This document shows positions 33,113-42,865 of a stretch of DNA of 64,000 bases, piece by piece (within the stretch, counting starts at the first letter, position 1; every line of letters begins with the position of its first letter). The position numbers were made by a program, and so were the translations under genes. Source of the stretch: Meghimatium bilineatum (taxonomy: Eukaryota; Mollusca; Gastropoda; Stylommatophora; Philomycidae); assembly GCA_034231615.1 (NCBI GenBank), contig CM067316.1:63759353-63823352 (forward strand), written 5' to 3'. The notes beneath the pieces were generated by a model, which saw nothing but the letters and a program-made list of their open reading frames with translations, was not told where the DNA came from and searched no databases.

Positions 33113-33232
33113 TACCGAAAGACATGTCTACATACATCTCAGCTAAGCTGTAAACCATGACACACCACATTCTGTTGTCCCAACTACATCTTGCTAATCT
33201 GCGGGAGTTTGAGAACGAACGCTGTAGAAAAA
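33113..33232 (-). repeat. SINE-like family B, 5' part, tandem with an A copy
   Basis: AGCTAAGCTGTAAACCATGA, CACATTCTGTT, TTTGAGAACGAACGCT. Lies directly beside the A copy in the same orientation, as also seen at 55843-56260. Confidence 0.75.
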
Positions 33233-33345
33233 AAGATATAATTTTATATCAAATGTACCTTTTAAAATGTGCGCTTCTTTTAACCGTAGACGTTAGTCTA
33301 ATTAGGTTATACTAGAGCAAATAACGTAGATAAAATAGTAGAGAA

Positions 33346-33672
33346 CGGTATTCTAGTAATCCAGCCACCGTGATCTCTGGAGCGATATTCTAGTAATCCA
33401 GCCGCCATGATCTCTGGAGCGATATTCTAGTAATTCAGCTACCGTGATCTCTGGAGCGATATTCTAGTAATCTAGCTGCCGTGATCTCTGGAGCGATATT
33501 CTAGTAATCTAGCTGCCGTGATCTCTGGAGCGATATTCTAGTAATCTAGCTACCGTGATCTCTGGAGCGATATTCTAGTAATCTAGCTACCGAGATCTCT
33601 GGAGCGATATTCTAGTAATCCAGCCGCCGTGATCTCTGGAGCGATATTCTAGTAATCCAGCCACCGTGATCT
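33346..33672. repeat. 37 bp minisatellite, 9 copies
   Basis: Units GATATTCTAGTAATCCAGCC, ACCGTGATCTCTGGAGC. Confidence 0.96.
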
Positions 33673-33764
33673 GATTATCATAGTTTGAATGTTTTTAACT
33701 TAAAAAATAAGTGTCATTTTGGCAACAGTGTTCGCTTCCGGGTTACACCTCTCTAATTGAGGAT

Positions 33765-33875
33765 TTCCGTAGCTTAGTGGCTAAGCTGTTTACCTTGTGA
33801 TCAAGAGGTCATTGGTTCGATTCTAGCTGATCTTTAGTTTATAAAGTGAAATTATGAGTGGTACTATCGTTGAGA
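33765..33875 (+). repeat. tRNA-derived SINE-like head
   Basis: GTAGCTTAGTGGCTAAGCTG reads as a D arm with box A, and GGTTCGATTC as box B, with AAGAGGTCAT between. The acceptor stem does not pair and a non-tRNA body (TATGAGTGGTACT) follows, so I call a SINE, not a tRNA gene. It sits in the presumed intron upstream of the KCNE-like exon. Confidence 0.6.
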
Positions 33876-34011
33876 TGAACAGAGTACATGCGGGGAAACT
33901 CTAGTACAATGAAGTCAATCCTGTACACAGTTTGAGCTCTTTTTCTTAACATTTTTAATGAATCATCATTATACCTTGCAGATTTAATGTCTTGCTACTG
34001 ACTATATTTTT

Positions 34012-34031
34012 TTTCTATTATTTTTTTGTAG
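34012..34031 (+). promoter_or_regulatory. Splice acceptor before the KCNE-like coding exon
   Basis: A T-rich tract ends in TTTTTTTGTAG at 34021-34031, 17 bp before the ATG at 34049. Vertebrate KCNE genes also have an upstream non-coding exon joined to a single coding exon. The upstream exon is not identifiable here. Confidence 0.65.
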
Positions 34032-34048
34032 ATCAAATCTGTGTCATC

Positions 34049-34669
34049 ATGGCGAAACCTGCGTTTAGAGGACAGCCATCTGTTCTCCTGATCAACGCGT
34101 CAATAGTGGAGTCTACTGGTGGCGGAAATCAGCATTTTCTTCTCATTAACAACACGCTTATTCAGGTTCAGCTTCACGAGCCGTACAGAGACAGTCAACT
34201 GAACGAGCTTCTCTACGTCATCATCGTTATTGTGTTCTACGCCACAGCCTTGATGACCTTGATCATCACACAGATCAAGAGACAGCGACGCGAGGGTACC
34301 GAGGTGGATTACTATGACGAGTATTTACAGAGGAACTCGGAGGTCAAACAGACTTGTCAAACTGCAACAAACATCGTGAGTCGACAGTCTCATCCTCCAC
34401 CAGCTTTGGCTACAGCAGCGTTCGCGGCAGCCGCTGCTGGAACTTTACTTGGTCGAGTTCCAATCATTCACGACGATGCCGCTGATAATTTGTTAAATGA
34501 AAATGGGAACTCCTTTGGGGAATTTAGCGTTGGGTTTGGGGACAACACTGCAACAGATGGCGCCAGGGGTGGAGTAGGTACTGCATCCAGTGCAAGTTTT
34601 GGTTCAAGGATTCTATATCCTCGCGATAAATCCCCAATGCTAGAGAGTATCCCTGACGAGGAAGGGTAA
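34049..34669 (+). CDS. KCNE-like single-pass potassium-channel beta subunit
   Basis: Complete 206-residue ORF, probably the whole coding region in one exon. Visible plan: an outer N-terminus with two N-glycosylation sequons (N16-A-S, N34-N-T) and no signal peptide; one membrane span at about 55-74 (YVIIVIVFYATALMTLIIT); a basic stop-transfer KRQRRE at 77-82; then D87-Y-Y-D-E-Y, resembling the KRRE ... DPYxxY juxtamembrane stretch of vertebrate KCNE2. The rest is a long low-complexity tail with an Ala-rich stretch (about 120-135), Gly/Ser-rich parts and an acidic end (ESIPDEEG). KCNE proteins are type I beta subunits that tune voltage-gated potassium channels at the plasma membrane and are usually 100-180 residues, so the tail here is long. 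I chose the ATG at 34049 because the upstream in-frame ATG (33992) would lie in the intron. GC is visibly higher than the surroundings. Other single-pass proteins cannot be excluded. Confidence 0.65.
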   Translation: MAKPAFRGQPSVLLINASIVESTGGGNQHFLLINNTLIQVQLHEPYRDSQLNELLYVIIVIVFYATALMTLIITQIKRQRREGTEVDYYDEYLQRNSEVKQTCQTATNIVSRQSHPPPALATAAFAAAAAGTLLGRVPIIHDDAADNLLNENGNSFGEFSVGFGDNTATDGARGGVGTASSASFGSRILYPRDKSPMLESIPDEEG

Positions 34670-34841
34670 ACCCAACCAAAACACACTTCCACACTTATGT
34701 ATATTTAATATCGGATGCAGGTACTGTGGACTCAAAATACATATATAGAAATAATGAAAATGAAAGGAAAAACTGTCTACTACGTGGTAAATGGAAAATA
34801 ATTTCAGCAAAAAACTGATATAGTTAAAATTCAGTTTTTCA

Positions 34842-34847
34842 AATAAA
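34842..34847 (+). terminator. Candidate polyadenylation signal AATAAA
   Basis: AATAAA about 170 bp after the stop codon of the KCNE-like ORF and just before a repeat copy begins. A short 3' UTR is plausible but not proven. Confidence 0.4.
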
Positions 34848-34860
34848 ACAAATACCCAAC

Positions 34861-34891
34861 CTCAACGTTTCAATGTAAGACTTTTGTCAGG
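34861..34891 (-). ncRNA. Hammerhead-ribozyme-like motif, degenerate
   Basis: Minus strand: CTGACAA, weak helix, TTGAAACGTTGAG. Faces the motif at 35406 across a LINE fragment. Confidence 0.35.
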
Positions 34892-34899
34892 ATAAAGTC

Positions 34900-35300
34900 T
34901 GTGTGTCACATGACGTATTCTTTCCAGAACGTAGTCTTCCTTGTGAATCTCCTGAAATCCATGCGGTCTCTATCCATGCGCATACATGTGTATGCTTTCC
35001 TGAATATCTCTTGTCCAGTGGTGACTTGGACGATCTTTGCCTCTCCTATACTGCCTTCTATCGGGCCCCTCCAACAACACTTTTTACATGCTATCGTGTC
35101 TATTTACATGGCCGAAAAAAACAATTTTTTAATATGGTGTTTAAAAGCCAGCCTTCTTGAACGTTGAATTTCCTTAGCACGTCTTGCTTGGTCTTTCTTG
35201 ATGTCCGTAATATTCTCAGGACTCTTCTATAGCATTTCATTTCGAAAGTCTATTTTATTGGCTGTAGTTTTATTTATTGTCCATGTGTTGTAGCTGAAGG
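34900..35300 (-). mobile_element. LINE 3' fragment (TTFWKE-type end)
   Basis: Minus strand, in pieces: NEMLYRRVLRILRTSRKTKQ, DVLRKFNVQ, then RMDFRRFTRKTTFWKEYVM with a stop. This is the RT C-terminus and end of the ORF. Frame is lost repeatedly. The same ending (RRSTKKTTFWKE) occurs at 61555-61965. Confidence 0.65.
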
Positions 35301-35405
35301 TCGCCACTAGGAACACATTTGTTAATTAACAAACATACCTTAATTCCAGTTTTTGCACCGTGCCACAGTTTTTCAGGATGACGACAAACACAAAATTCCA
35401 AATAT

Positions 35406-35434
35406 CTCGACAAAGGCCTTTTGGTCGAAACGAG
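35406..35434 (+). ncRNA. Hammerhead-ribozyme-like motif, degenerate
   Basis: CTCGACAAAGGCC, TTTT loop, GGTCGAAACGAG: helix GGCC/GGTC and an intact GAAAC box, but the first box is altered. Confidence 0.4.
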
Positions 35435-35516
35435 TTTGTGTATTGGTCCTATTTGTAAAACTATATTATACAATTTTTTTAAATACAATTTTCATATACA
35501 GAAATTAATATGTTTG

Positions 35517-35652
35517 GACTCCAGAAGCTGTGTCTTGTAGAAGCTGTGTCTTGCAGAAGCTGTGTCTTGCAGAAGCTGTGTCTTGCAGAAGCTGCCAATT
35601 TATGTTACGTATATACATAAGAGAGAGAGAGAGACACACAGAGAGAGAGAGA
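35517..35652. repeat. 16 bp minisatellite and (GA)n
   Basis: CAGAAGCTGTGTCTTG in about 4.5 copies (35519-35592), then GAGAGA/CACAGAGA runs at 35621-35653. Confidence 0.93.
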
Positions 35653-35929
35653 GTCGGAATATGTGAAATGTATTGATACAGAAAATAATGTACAAGAATA
35701 TAAAATAGCAGATGGTTAAGCACTTAATGACTGCATACATTTATACTTTGTTTCGTAAAATTTCACAAAATTACATCTTATCGTGAGGAACACCCTTTTT
35801 TCCACCGCTGACGTGAGTCCAATTTGGATTTATTAGAGGGTATCGCTATATATAGAATTGTCCAAGCAAGTTAAACATTTCACAAGATGGAGACCATGCT
35901 ATGTAATATATCTTTGTCAGTTGAGGTGT

Positions 35930-36350
35930 CTTAGAGTTATATGGAACAAATTATGATGTATGGAAGTGCATGTTGGACACTCAGAAGAACAGTGAAAAAA
36001 TATTTTGAGGCAGCAGAGATGTGGTTTTATAGAAGAATGTTAAGAACACCATGGACTGATAAAACGTGTAATGAAGATATCTTGAAAAAATGTTATTTAA
36101 AAAGAGAGCTGCTTACCCACATCAGAAAGAAACAGTTCACACTTGTTGAACGCAACATGAGAAGAGGAAAGATGGAACATATTGTAACAGCAGTCAAGTT
36201 GGAGAACAAGAGGGGTAAGGGAAGACTAATAGTGATCATGATTGACAGTCTGGCATTGTGGTATGGGAGAATATCGGTATTGGAAATGATTGACAGTACA
36301 CAAAATATAAGGATATAGAAAGACATGATAACCAAGGCCACGACCCACAA
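35930..36350 (+). mobile_element. LINE 3' fragment (RGRQREK-related family)
   Basis: A plus-strand frame of 125 codons: MMYGSACWTLRRTVKKYFEA, AEMWFYRRMLRTPWTDKTCN, RKKQFTLVERNMRRGKMEHI, VTAVKLENKRGKGR. The order matches RT end, FGH-like block and GRxR tail. The usual FxGH is mutated to LVER. Fairly long open frame for this family. Confidence 0.8.
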
Positions 36351-36897
36351 GGAGATTGACTGTATAAAATAATTGTATTTCTGTTTGTTGAGTAGGGGAT
36401 AATCTTAGCAGTTTTCCAATGCAAGAGACATAGATGTTACAGTCAAACTTCGCTGTGGAGACCGCACTTGATGATGATGAGGGGATTAAAGCTTTTTTAA
36501 ATCTGAGACATATGCCCCTTTCAATCTGAGACGGGAGTCTACTGTGGTTATATCAGGACGTGTTATGATGCTGTGACTAGGTAGAATTGCTGTTGTTGGT
36601 GTAATTATTACATAAAGGGAGAAGATATTTAATGAAGGTCTCAATTCAAAAAAGACTGTGCGTACATTACGTCAACAAGTTGTGGCCCCTTATTTTGCGA
36701 CACTTTTATGATCGCGCTTTTGTCGTCTTTTCCGATACACAGAGATCGTGGTGAGACATCTTTGTGCATTTTTGAAAAATGAAATAAGTTTGTGTTTCTG
36801 TTTTCAGTTTGTAATTGTAGGTCCCTGTTGGACTGCAACAGAAAACGTCCTTTGTTTACTGTTCACTTTTTAATAGAATATCCAGGAACATTATTCT
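36351..36897. other. No firm feature; one weak transposon-like peptide
   Basis: The minus strand at about 36838-36641 encodes SLCIGKDDKSAIIKV, faintly like a DDK-containing peptide I recall in uncharacterised mobile-element proteins of invertebrates. Too weak to name. Confidence 0.25.
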
Positions 36898-37127
36898 TGA
36901 TTCTTGATTAGAAACTGGCCTTACAGACGTGGGGCATTCCCATAAGTGCTCCACCCTCTGTTCCAGCAGACATCAGACTCGATGCTGTTTCGAGTATAAT
37001 GCCGCCAAAAACAGACGTCGACATCAGGGTACAACTCTGGCCCTTGCGACAGGTTTCTTTTTTGTTCCGCCCACCCACCACGTGCCCGTAACTAGTTCAA
37101 GCACAACGTCGGCCTGTCGGAACAACA
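36898..37127. repeat. Dispersed repeat D, second copy (230 bp)
   Basis: Matches 14514-14744 from TGATTCTTGATTAG through GCCGCCAAAAACAGACGTCG and AACTAGTTCAAGCACAACGT to GTCGGAACAACA. No flanking duplication seen. Confidence 0.8.
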
Positions 37128-38012
37128 TGGTAATTGTTATCGAAGGTTACGACTACGGGATTGTATAGATAACTTGCCATGAAGCTTCTATAAGAATATA
37201 ACCTCAATATAAAGGCATGTTCTCTACTGTTTTTTGTTGCATGGTTGGTTTGTCTAGTGAGCCATTGGTGAGACCCACAGACGCAACCGCATGCGCAGGA
37301 ACATTATTACCGTAATATAGTATTTATCGAGAATTACATTATAAAGTTAAACTGCACACACATATACACACACACATATAAGAAATATTACGCAGAAATC
37401 AGTAAGATACCACGACGGATTATAGAGAAATCGAGATAATTAACCAGACATCCGTTCATCAGAGGCCATTTCCCCTATCGAAAACACAAGACTATTTCCT
37501 GTCACTATGAGCGGCTACTTTAGTCTTGTCATTGATTGGAGACACATGATTTGCCTCTCAAAGTGACGTGCAATGTCGTAGTGTTACGACATGTTTCTGT
37601 TGATATGTCAGAAATAGATCAGAAAGACCTCCGATGAGCGGTTGTTTACATATAGACTTGTATCGCCATCTCTATTGTTCGCTGTGGTTAGACATATCAG
37701 TTTACTCTTGATTGTTAATATTTAAATCTGACAAATATTGTTTTAATATGTTGTATTAATTGTTTGTCGTTTGTTGTGTGTTTTTTTAAAGGTTGACTCC
37801 CATTTACTTCTGTTACCATGGTTACCGTATTCTAACTAGCCAGCTTATCCGTGCTGCCAGATAAGATTATTGATTGACTGATAATATTCATAAATCAGAA
37901 AACTTGGTGCAAAATCTTAATCATGGTCAGACATCGTTTAGTTCATATTGTTAGTACATGGACTATATCTATGTGTGTGATATTTAAAACTTATCACATT
38001 TTTATCAATATC
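37128..38012. other. No recognisable feature
   Basis: AT-rich single-copy-looking sequence; short (CA)n near 37352-37378. Confidence 0.5.
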
Positions 38013-38300
38013 AGACGTGGACAATCACTAAAGAACAGAAGAGAACGTTTACTACGCGTGAAATGAGATGTTTAAGAAAAATAGAAAACAGAACAGTACG
38101 AGATTATGTGAGGAATGAAGAGATTACAAGAATTGTCGTAGCAACGCCTGTTGTGAAATATATATTGAAAAATTGAGACCAAAATGGATCGGTCAATCAA
38201 CGAGAATGAATCCATTTTGTCCAGCAGGAAACGTATTATTTACGAGTAGGAAGCACAAAGAGGCAGAGGAACACTAAGGAGGAGACTGATTTGAGAAGTT
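38013..38300 (+). mobile_element. LINE 3' fragment (RRDR-type family)
   Basis: Plus strand: YQTWTITKEQKRTFTTREMR, CLRKIENRTVRDYVRNEEIT, RIVVATPVV, then in another frame RPKWIGQSTRMNP. Same block order as 4085-4815 and 54060-54490, decayed. Confidence 0.7.
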
Positions 38301-38454
38301 ACATTTACTGCATCCCAATGTCCTTGATACCTGGTCTCCATCTCTTTTATGTCCTGATGGAACCCCTCTCCCTGCTCGTCACTCATTGATCCAAGATTCC
38401 CTCAGACGTAATCAAATGTATATCAAGTGTATTTCACCCACTGTCTATCAAGAG

Positions 38455-38600
38455 ACCAAACGTTACAATAGCACTGTTTAAAAAGTGACCAAATGTTGCA
38501 ATAGCACTGGATATCAAGTGAACAAATGTTACAATAGCACTGGATATCAAGTGAACAAATGTTACAATAGCACTGTTTAAAAGTGACCAAACGTTACAAT
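38455..38600. repeat. About 34 bp minisatellite, 4 degenerate copies
   Basis: Units with GTGACCAAATGTTACAATAG and CACTG. Confidence 0.85.
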
Positions 38601-38824
38601 ATCACTGTATGTCAAATAACCAAACATGCGATAGCTAAAAAATCAATGCAATTTTACGACGCCTAAAAGCAAAAGCAGATGAAATACAATAGATAGGCCT
38701 ATATAGAAGACTTTCGTTACTTCAAAGTTTTCCTGTGAAAGTGCAGGTAGGCTTTCTATGGGCTGTCGAAATAAAGGCCGATTTGCCATAGCAGATGGAA
38801 GGATTTCGATTGTACCTAGGAAAG

Positions 38825-38905
38825 AAAAAAATCCTGTTCCAACCGTGAATTGAACCTGGGATCTTCAGGGTCTGAGAACGGCGTTCTAACTACACTTGTA
38901 TATAG
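38825..38905 (-). repeat. tRNA-like SINE head
   Basis: Minus strand: TGTAGTTAGAACGCCGTTCT as a D arm-like start and CCAGGTTCAATTCACGG as a T arm with box B. Anticodon and acceptor stems do not pair well, so a SINE relic is likelier than a tRNA gene. Confidence 0.5.
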
Positions 38906-39225
38906 AAAACTAATGTTATGTAATACATGTAATACTGCATTTACTGTTTATATTTAAGTTATGTATTAACAGTGCATAAATATGCAACATTTAGCCACTC
39001 TTGCCCGCTTGCTGTTCTTGTATTCAGGTTAGGTTTCGTTGATGGCTACACACTATTTTACTTTTCTGCTTTATGTCTACTGCTTCTATTTGTCGGGGTT
39101 TAGTTTGATGACATCATTAGGATATATAGTCGGTATGTTCTGCTGACATGTTTGATGTATTTAAAGAAGTTATGTTTCCATCACAATCATACACATCTTT
39201 ATCATTATTTTTCTATCTTAAGTTG
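38906..39225. other. No recognisable feature
   Basis: No gene, RNA or repeat that I can support. Confidence 0.5.
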
Positions 39226-39565
39226 AACTCACGTTGTGTCTCCACATCTCCCTATCTTCAGCGTTGTGTCTCCACATCTCCCTATCTTCAACGTTGTGTC
39301 TCCACATCTCCCTATCTTCAACGTTGTGTCTCCACATCTCCCTATCTTCAATGTTGTGTCTCCACATCTCCCTATCTTCAATGTTGTGTCTCCACATCTC
39401 CCTATCTTCAACGTTGTGTCTCTACATCTCCCTATCTTCAGCGTTGTGTCTCCACATCTCCCTATCTTCAACGTTGTGTCTCCACATCTCCCTATCTTCA
39501 GCGTTGTGTCTCCACATCTCCCTATCTTCAACGTTGTGTCTCCACATATCCCTATCTTCAACGTT
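39226..39565 (-). repeat. 30 bp minisatellite derived from a LINE tail, 11 copies
   Basis: Units CGTTGTGTCTCCACATCTCC, CTATCTTCAA. On the minus strand each unit reads VEDREMWRHN, which continues directly from ELITNVEDRDMWRHN at the end of the adjoining LINE fragment (39566-39790). The array is therefore an expansion of the LINE DREx-W-R codons. Confidence 0.85.
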
Positions 39566-39790
39566 GGTTATCAGCTCGACTGTCGAACTTCTTCTATGTC
39601 TTTTCATCAGATTGTCTAGAATCGTTTCACTTTTTCTTCCCCTGTCTTTCATTTCAGAAATATTACAAGTTATCACGATGTTCTCTCTCCTACAAGTTAT
39701 CACGATGTTCTCTCTCCTACAAGTTATCACGATGTTCTCTCCACATAATGTGCCCAATGATTAGTGATATGTTTAGAGTTTTATATTTCT
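39566..39790 (-). mobile_element. LINE 3' fragment with two internal expansions
   Basis: Minus strand: LIIGHIMWRE, three copies of ENIVITCRR (27 bp units, 39659-39739), then ISEMKDRGRKSETILDNLMK and RSSTVELITNVEDRDMWRHN. This is the GHFMR-ENIVTTG-RGRQREK-DRxxWR tail seen at 15709-16542. Both the 27 bp and the 30 bp repeats lie within the coding frame. Confidence 0.8.
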
Positions 39791-40120
39791 TATTGTCTCT
39801 CTTAGCAACTGCATGTTTTATAGCTATCCATGGATACACAGTATATCCTGTTATAAGATACACAACAGTTACATTGGCGCCCTTGATGTTGCTAAAAATT
39901 ATTGTGAAGTTTCTGTTAAGATTCTTCCATGTAAGAAAGCGAATGGAGTACAAATCTTGTTGTCTGAAAAGCTATTCCACGACGTTTCCACACACTAACA
40001 GACGTTTGAACACAACGATGGGTATTCCATGAAATTTCAACACTAATGAATTTTTGAATTCATGTCACCGTGTATAGCTAATATGTGCGTTTCAATAGTT
40101 GTATATGGAACGTTACCTTT
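39791..40120. other. No recognisable feature
   Basis: No gene, RNA or repeat that I can support. Confidence 0.5.
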
Positions 40121-40252
40121 AGCGATGTTGAAGTCGGATGTGTCTGGCCGAAAGACGAAGTTATTGCAGCAAGGTTGTAAACTGCCACAACGCATAGCTA
40201 CGGGCTACGTTCTGCTAAACTGGAGGAGTTTGAGAACGAACGCAGAAGAAGT
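40121..40252 (-). repeat. SINE-like family B, 5' part
   Basis: GTCGGATGTGTCTGGCCGAA, GGTTGTAAACTG, CGCATAGC, TTTGAGAACGAACGCAGAAG. Confidence 0.8.
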
Positions 40253-40284
40253 AGAGAAATATTCAATAGAAACGCTCAGTCACC

Positions 40285-41512
40285 TCATGCAGTAATGTTG
40301 TTCATGCAGCGATGTTGTTCATGCAGCGATGTTGTTCATGAAGTGTTGTTCATGCAGCGATGTTGTTCATGAAGTGTTGTTCATGCAGCGATGTTGTTCA
40401 TGCAGCGATGTTGTTCATGAAGTGTTGTTCATGCAGCGATGTTGTTCATGAAGTGTTGTTCATGCAGCGATGTTGTTCATGAAGTGTTGTTCATGCAGCG
40501 ATGTTGTTCATGAAGTGTTGTTCATGCAGCGACATTGTTCATGCAGCGATGTTGTTCATGAAGTGTTGTTCATGCAGCGATGTTGTTCATGAAGTGTTCA
40601 TGCAGCGATGTTGTTCATGAAGTGTTGTTCATGCAGCGATGTTGTTCATGAAGTGTTCATGCAGCGATGTTGTTCATGAAGTGTTGTTCATGCAGCGATG
40701 TTGTTCATGAAGTGTTCATGCAGCGATGTTGTTCATGCAGCGATGTTGTTCATGAAGTGTTGTTCATGCAGCGATGTTGTTCATGAAGTGTTGTTCATGC
40801 AGCGATGTTGTTCATGAAGTGTTGTTCATGCAGCGATGTTGTTCATGAAGTGTTGTTCATGCAGCGATGTTGTTCATGAAGTGTTCATGCAGCGATGTTG
40901 TTCATGAAGTGTTGTTCATGCAGCGACATTGTTCATGCAGCGATGTTGTTCATGAAGTGTTGTTCATGCAGCGATGTTGTTCATGAAGTGTTGTTCATGC
41001 AGCGATGTTGTTCATGAAGTGTTGTTCATGCAGCGATGTTGTTCATGAAGTGTTGTTCATGCAGCGATGTTGTTCATGAAGTGTTGTTCATGCAGCGATG
41101 TTGTTCATGAAGTGTTGTTCATGCAGCGATGTTGTTCATGAAGTGTTGTTCATGCAGCGATGTTGTTCATGAAGTGTTGTTCATGCAGCGATGTTGTTCA
41201 TGAAGTGTTCATGCAGCGATGTTGTTCATGAAGTGTTGTTCATGCAGCGACATTGTTCATGCAGCGATGTTGTTCATGAAGTGTTGTTCATGCAGCGATG
41301 TTGTTCATGAAGTGTTGTTCATGCAGCGATGTTGTTCATGAAGTGTTGTTCATGCAGCGATGTTGTTCATGAAGTGTTGTTCATGCAGCGATGTTGTTCA
41401 TGAAGTGTTGTTCATGCAGCGATGTTGTTCATGAAGTGTTGTTCATGCAGCGATGTTGTTCATGAAGTGTTGTTCATGCAGCGATGTTGTTCATGAAGTG
41501 TTGTTCATGCAG
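40285..41512. repeat. 31 bp minisatellite, about 40 copies with multi-unit blocks
   Basis: Units TTCATGCAGCGATGTTG plus TTCATGAAGTGTTG, with 28 bp and single-step variants. A rare GCGACATTG variant occurs at about 40531, 40924 and 41249, showing block duplication on the scale of 320-390 bp. Confidence 0.97.
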
Positions 41513-41559
41513 TAATTTTCATGAAGTATCCCTTCCTGAGGTAGGGCCTACTCCATGAC

Positions 41560-41830
41560 GTATTTGAACTTTCTTCCTTTTTAACCATCTAGTTGTACTC
41601 TAGCTCTTATTATGTAAATATGTTTTTATTCATTTGAAAATCACACATATCACTCTGCAGAAGCCCTTCATTTCTAACCTTGTCAAAAGCTTTCCATTGG
41701 TCTATCGGTGCCATTAGGACTAGTTTCTAATCTAGAACTCATCTTCGATCTCATGGGAAAGGTAGGTTGCCTGATCTTCAGTAGAGTAGCATTGCCTGCA
41801 GCCTGCTTGCTGTGATACAATCAATATAAG
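41560..41830 (-). mobile_element. I-like LINE, N-terminal RT fragment
   Basis: Minus strand: QQAGCRQCYSTEDQATYLSH, EIEDEF, then a KLLTR-like AFDKV stretch, IKTYLHNKS. This is the QAGFRxxRSTxDQ and KAFDxV RT region, the part missing from the 3' fragments at 7283 and 14326. Heavily decayed. Confidence 0.65.
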
Positions 41831-41851
41831 GTAATACTGCGTGAAACGCAA

Positions 41852-42209
41852 CAACAATAGTACTTAAGCAAAACACAGGTTTTCAGAACTTTCCACTTAG
41901 ACACGATGAACTATTACTAAAACTAGCGGGTTATGATGTGTAAACAAGAAAACATACAAATTACAATACATCTCACTTTCATATTTCGGTTGGACACGTT
42001 TATGTGTTGTGATTATTTCGATTCGTCGTCTTTTGATATTTGTGATTATCTTGATAAAGGACTTTTGGTGGAAACGTTGAAAAAGTTTTGTGCATTGTAA
42101 TTTGTATGTTTTCTTGTTTACACATCATAACCTCTTAGTTTTAGTGATAGTCCGTAGTGTCTGAGTGGAACATTCTAAAAACTTGTGTTTTACGTAAGTA
42201 CTATTGCTG
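41852..42209. mobile_element. Inverted-repeat element with central hammerhead-like motif
   Basis: Arms 41852-41969 and 42092-42209, 118 bp each, pair with about 15 mismatches (for example GTTTACACATCATAACC in both orientations). The 122 bp centre holds a hammerhead-like motif at 42050-42080. No ORF; no clear flanking duplication. Third element of this architecture in the window. Confidence 0.6.
42050..42080 (+). ncRNA. Hammerhead-ribozyme-like motif, degenerate
   Basis: CTTGATAAAGGAC, TTTT loop, GGTGGAAACGTTGA: GAAAC intact, first box TTGATAA. Confidence 0.4.
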
Positions 42210-42610
42210 TCATACAAGAAAGTTTTTGCTTTTAAGGTACTAATACAGCCTGAGATTGGTAATATTGTTTTGCATAGACAGCTTGTGATTGGTCTGTATT
42301 TGGACTTCAAAATTCCACCACAGAACTGCTTGACTCCTTACTTTAGACTTTTTACTCTATGTTCCACTTTGACAGAAACAAAATTCTGGCACCTGAATCA
42401 GATTTCTAATTATGTGGTACTCTATGGCCTCGCAACATTTTTAAATGGTCATACACACTTATACAACCAAAGTGGTCTCATGTCTACCATTTAAAAAAAA
42501 ACGTGTCCATCAAGATAAGGCAGTGGGACAAATCGACAATCAGAGATACGGGCACATGTTTGTGTGACTCACAATAACTGAATGCATGGGAACATTAAAT
42601 ATGCATAATA
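42210..42610. other. No recognisable feature
   Basis: No gene, RNA or repeat that I can support. Confidence 0.5.
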
Positions 42611-42750
42611 TTGATGTAGCTGTATAAATGAATCAAATTTGTTCTATAGCTGTCATTGATTTAGCTGTATAAATGAATCAAATTTGTTCCATAGCTGTCA
42701 TTGATTTAGCTGTATAAATGCGTTTTATTTGTTCCATAGCTGTGTCATTG
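42611..42750. repeat. 45 bp tandem repeat, 3 copies
   Basis: Units TAGCTGTATAAATGAATCAA, ATTTGTTCCATAGCTGTCAT, TGATT. Confidence 0.93.
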
Positions 42751-42865
42751 ATGAGAAATTGAATGTAATATTTAGTTTACCCTAATAAACTATTTTCTAT
42801 TAGGACTTGTTTATGTTAAATAAATTGTGCATGTCGTGTTGTCTAGTTTGTAGTATTTGAAGAAT

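Noticed and set aside
33765-33875. Functional tRNA gene
   Set aside because: D-arm and T-arm boxes are present, but the acceptor stem does not pair and a SINE-type body follows.
33992-34048. Upstream ATG as start of the KCNE-like protein
   Set aside because: It would add a Phe/Tyr-rich stretch encoded by the polypyrimidine tract of the intron; the ATG at 34049 lies just after a good acceptor.
36641-36838. DDK-containing peptide as a transposase fragment
   Set aside because: Only a dozen suggestive residues and no neighbouring motifs; too weak to call.
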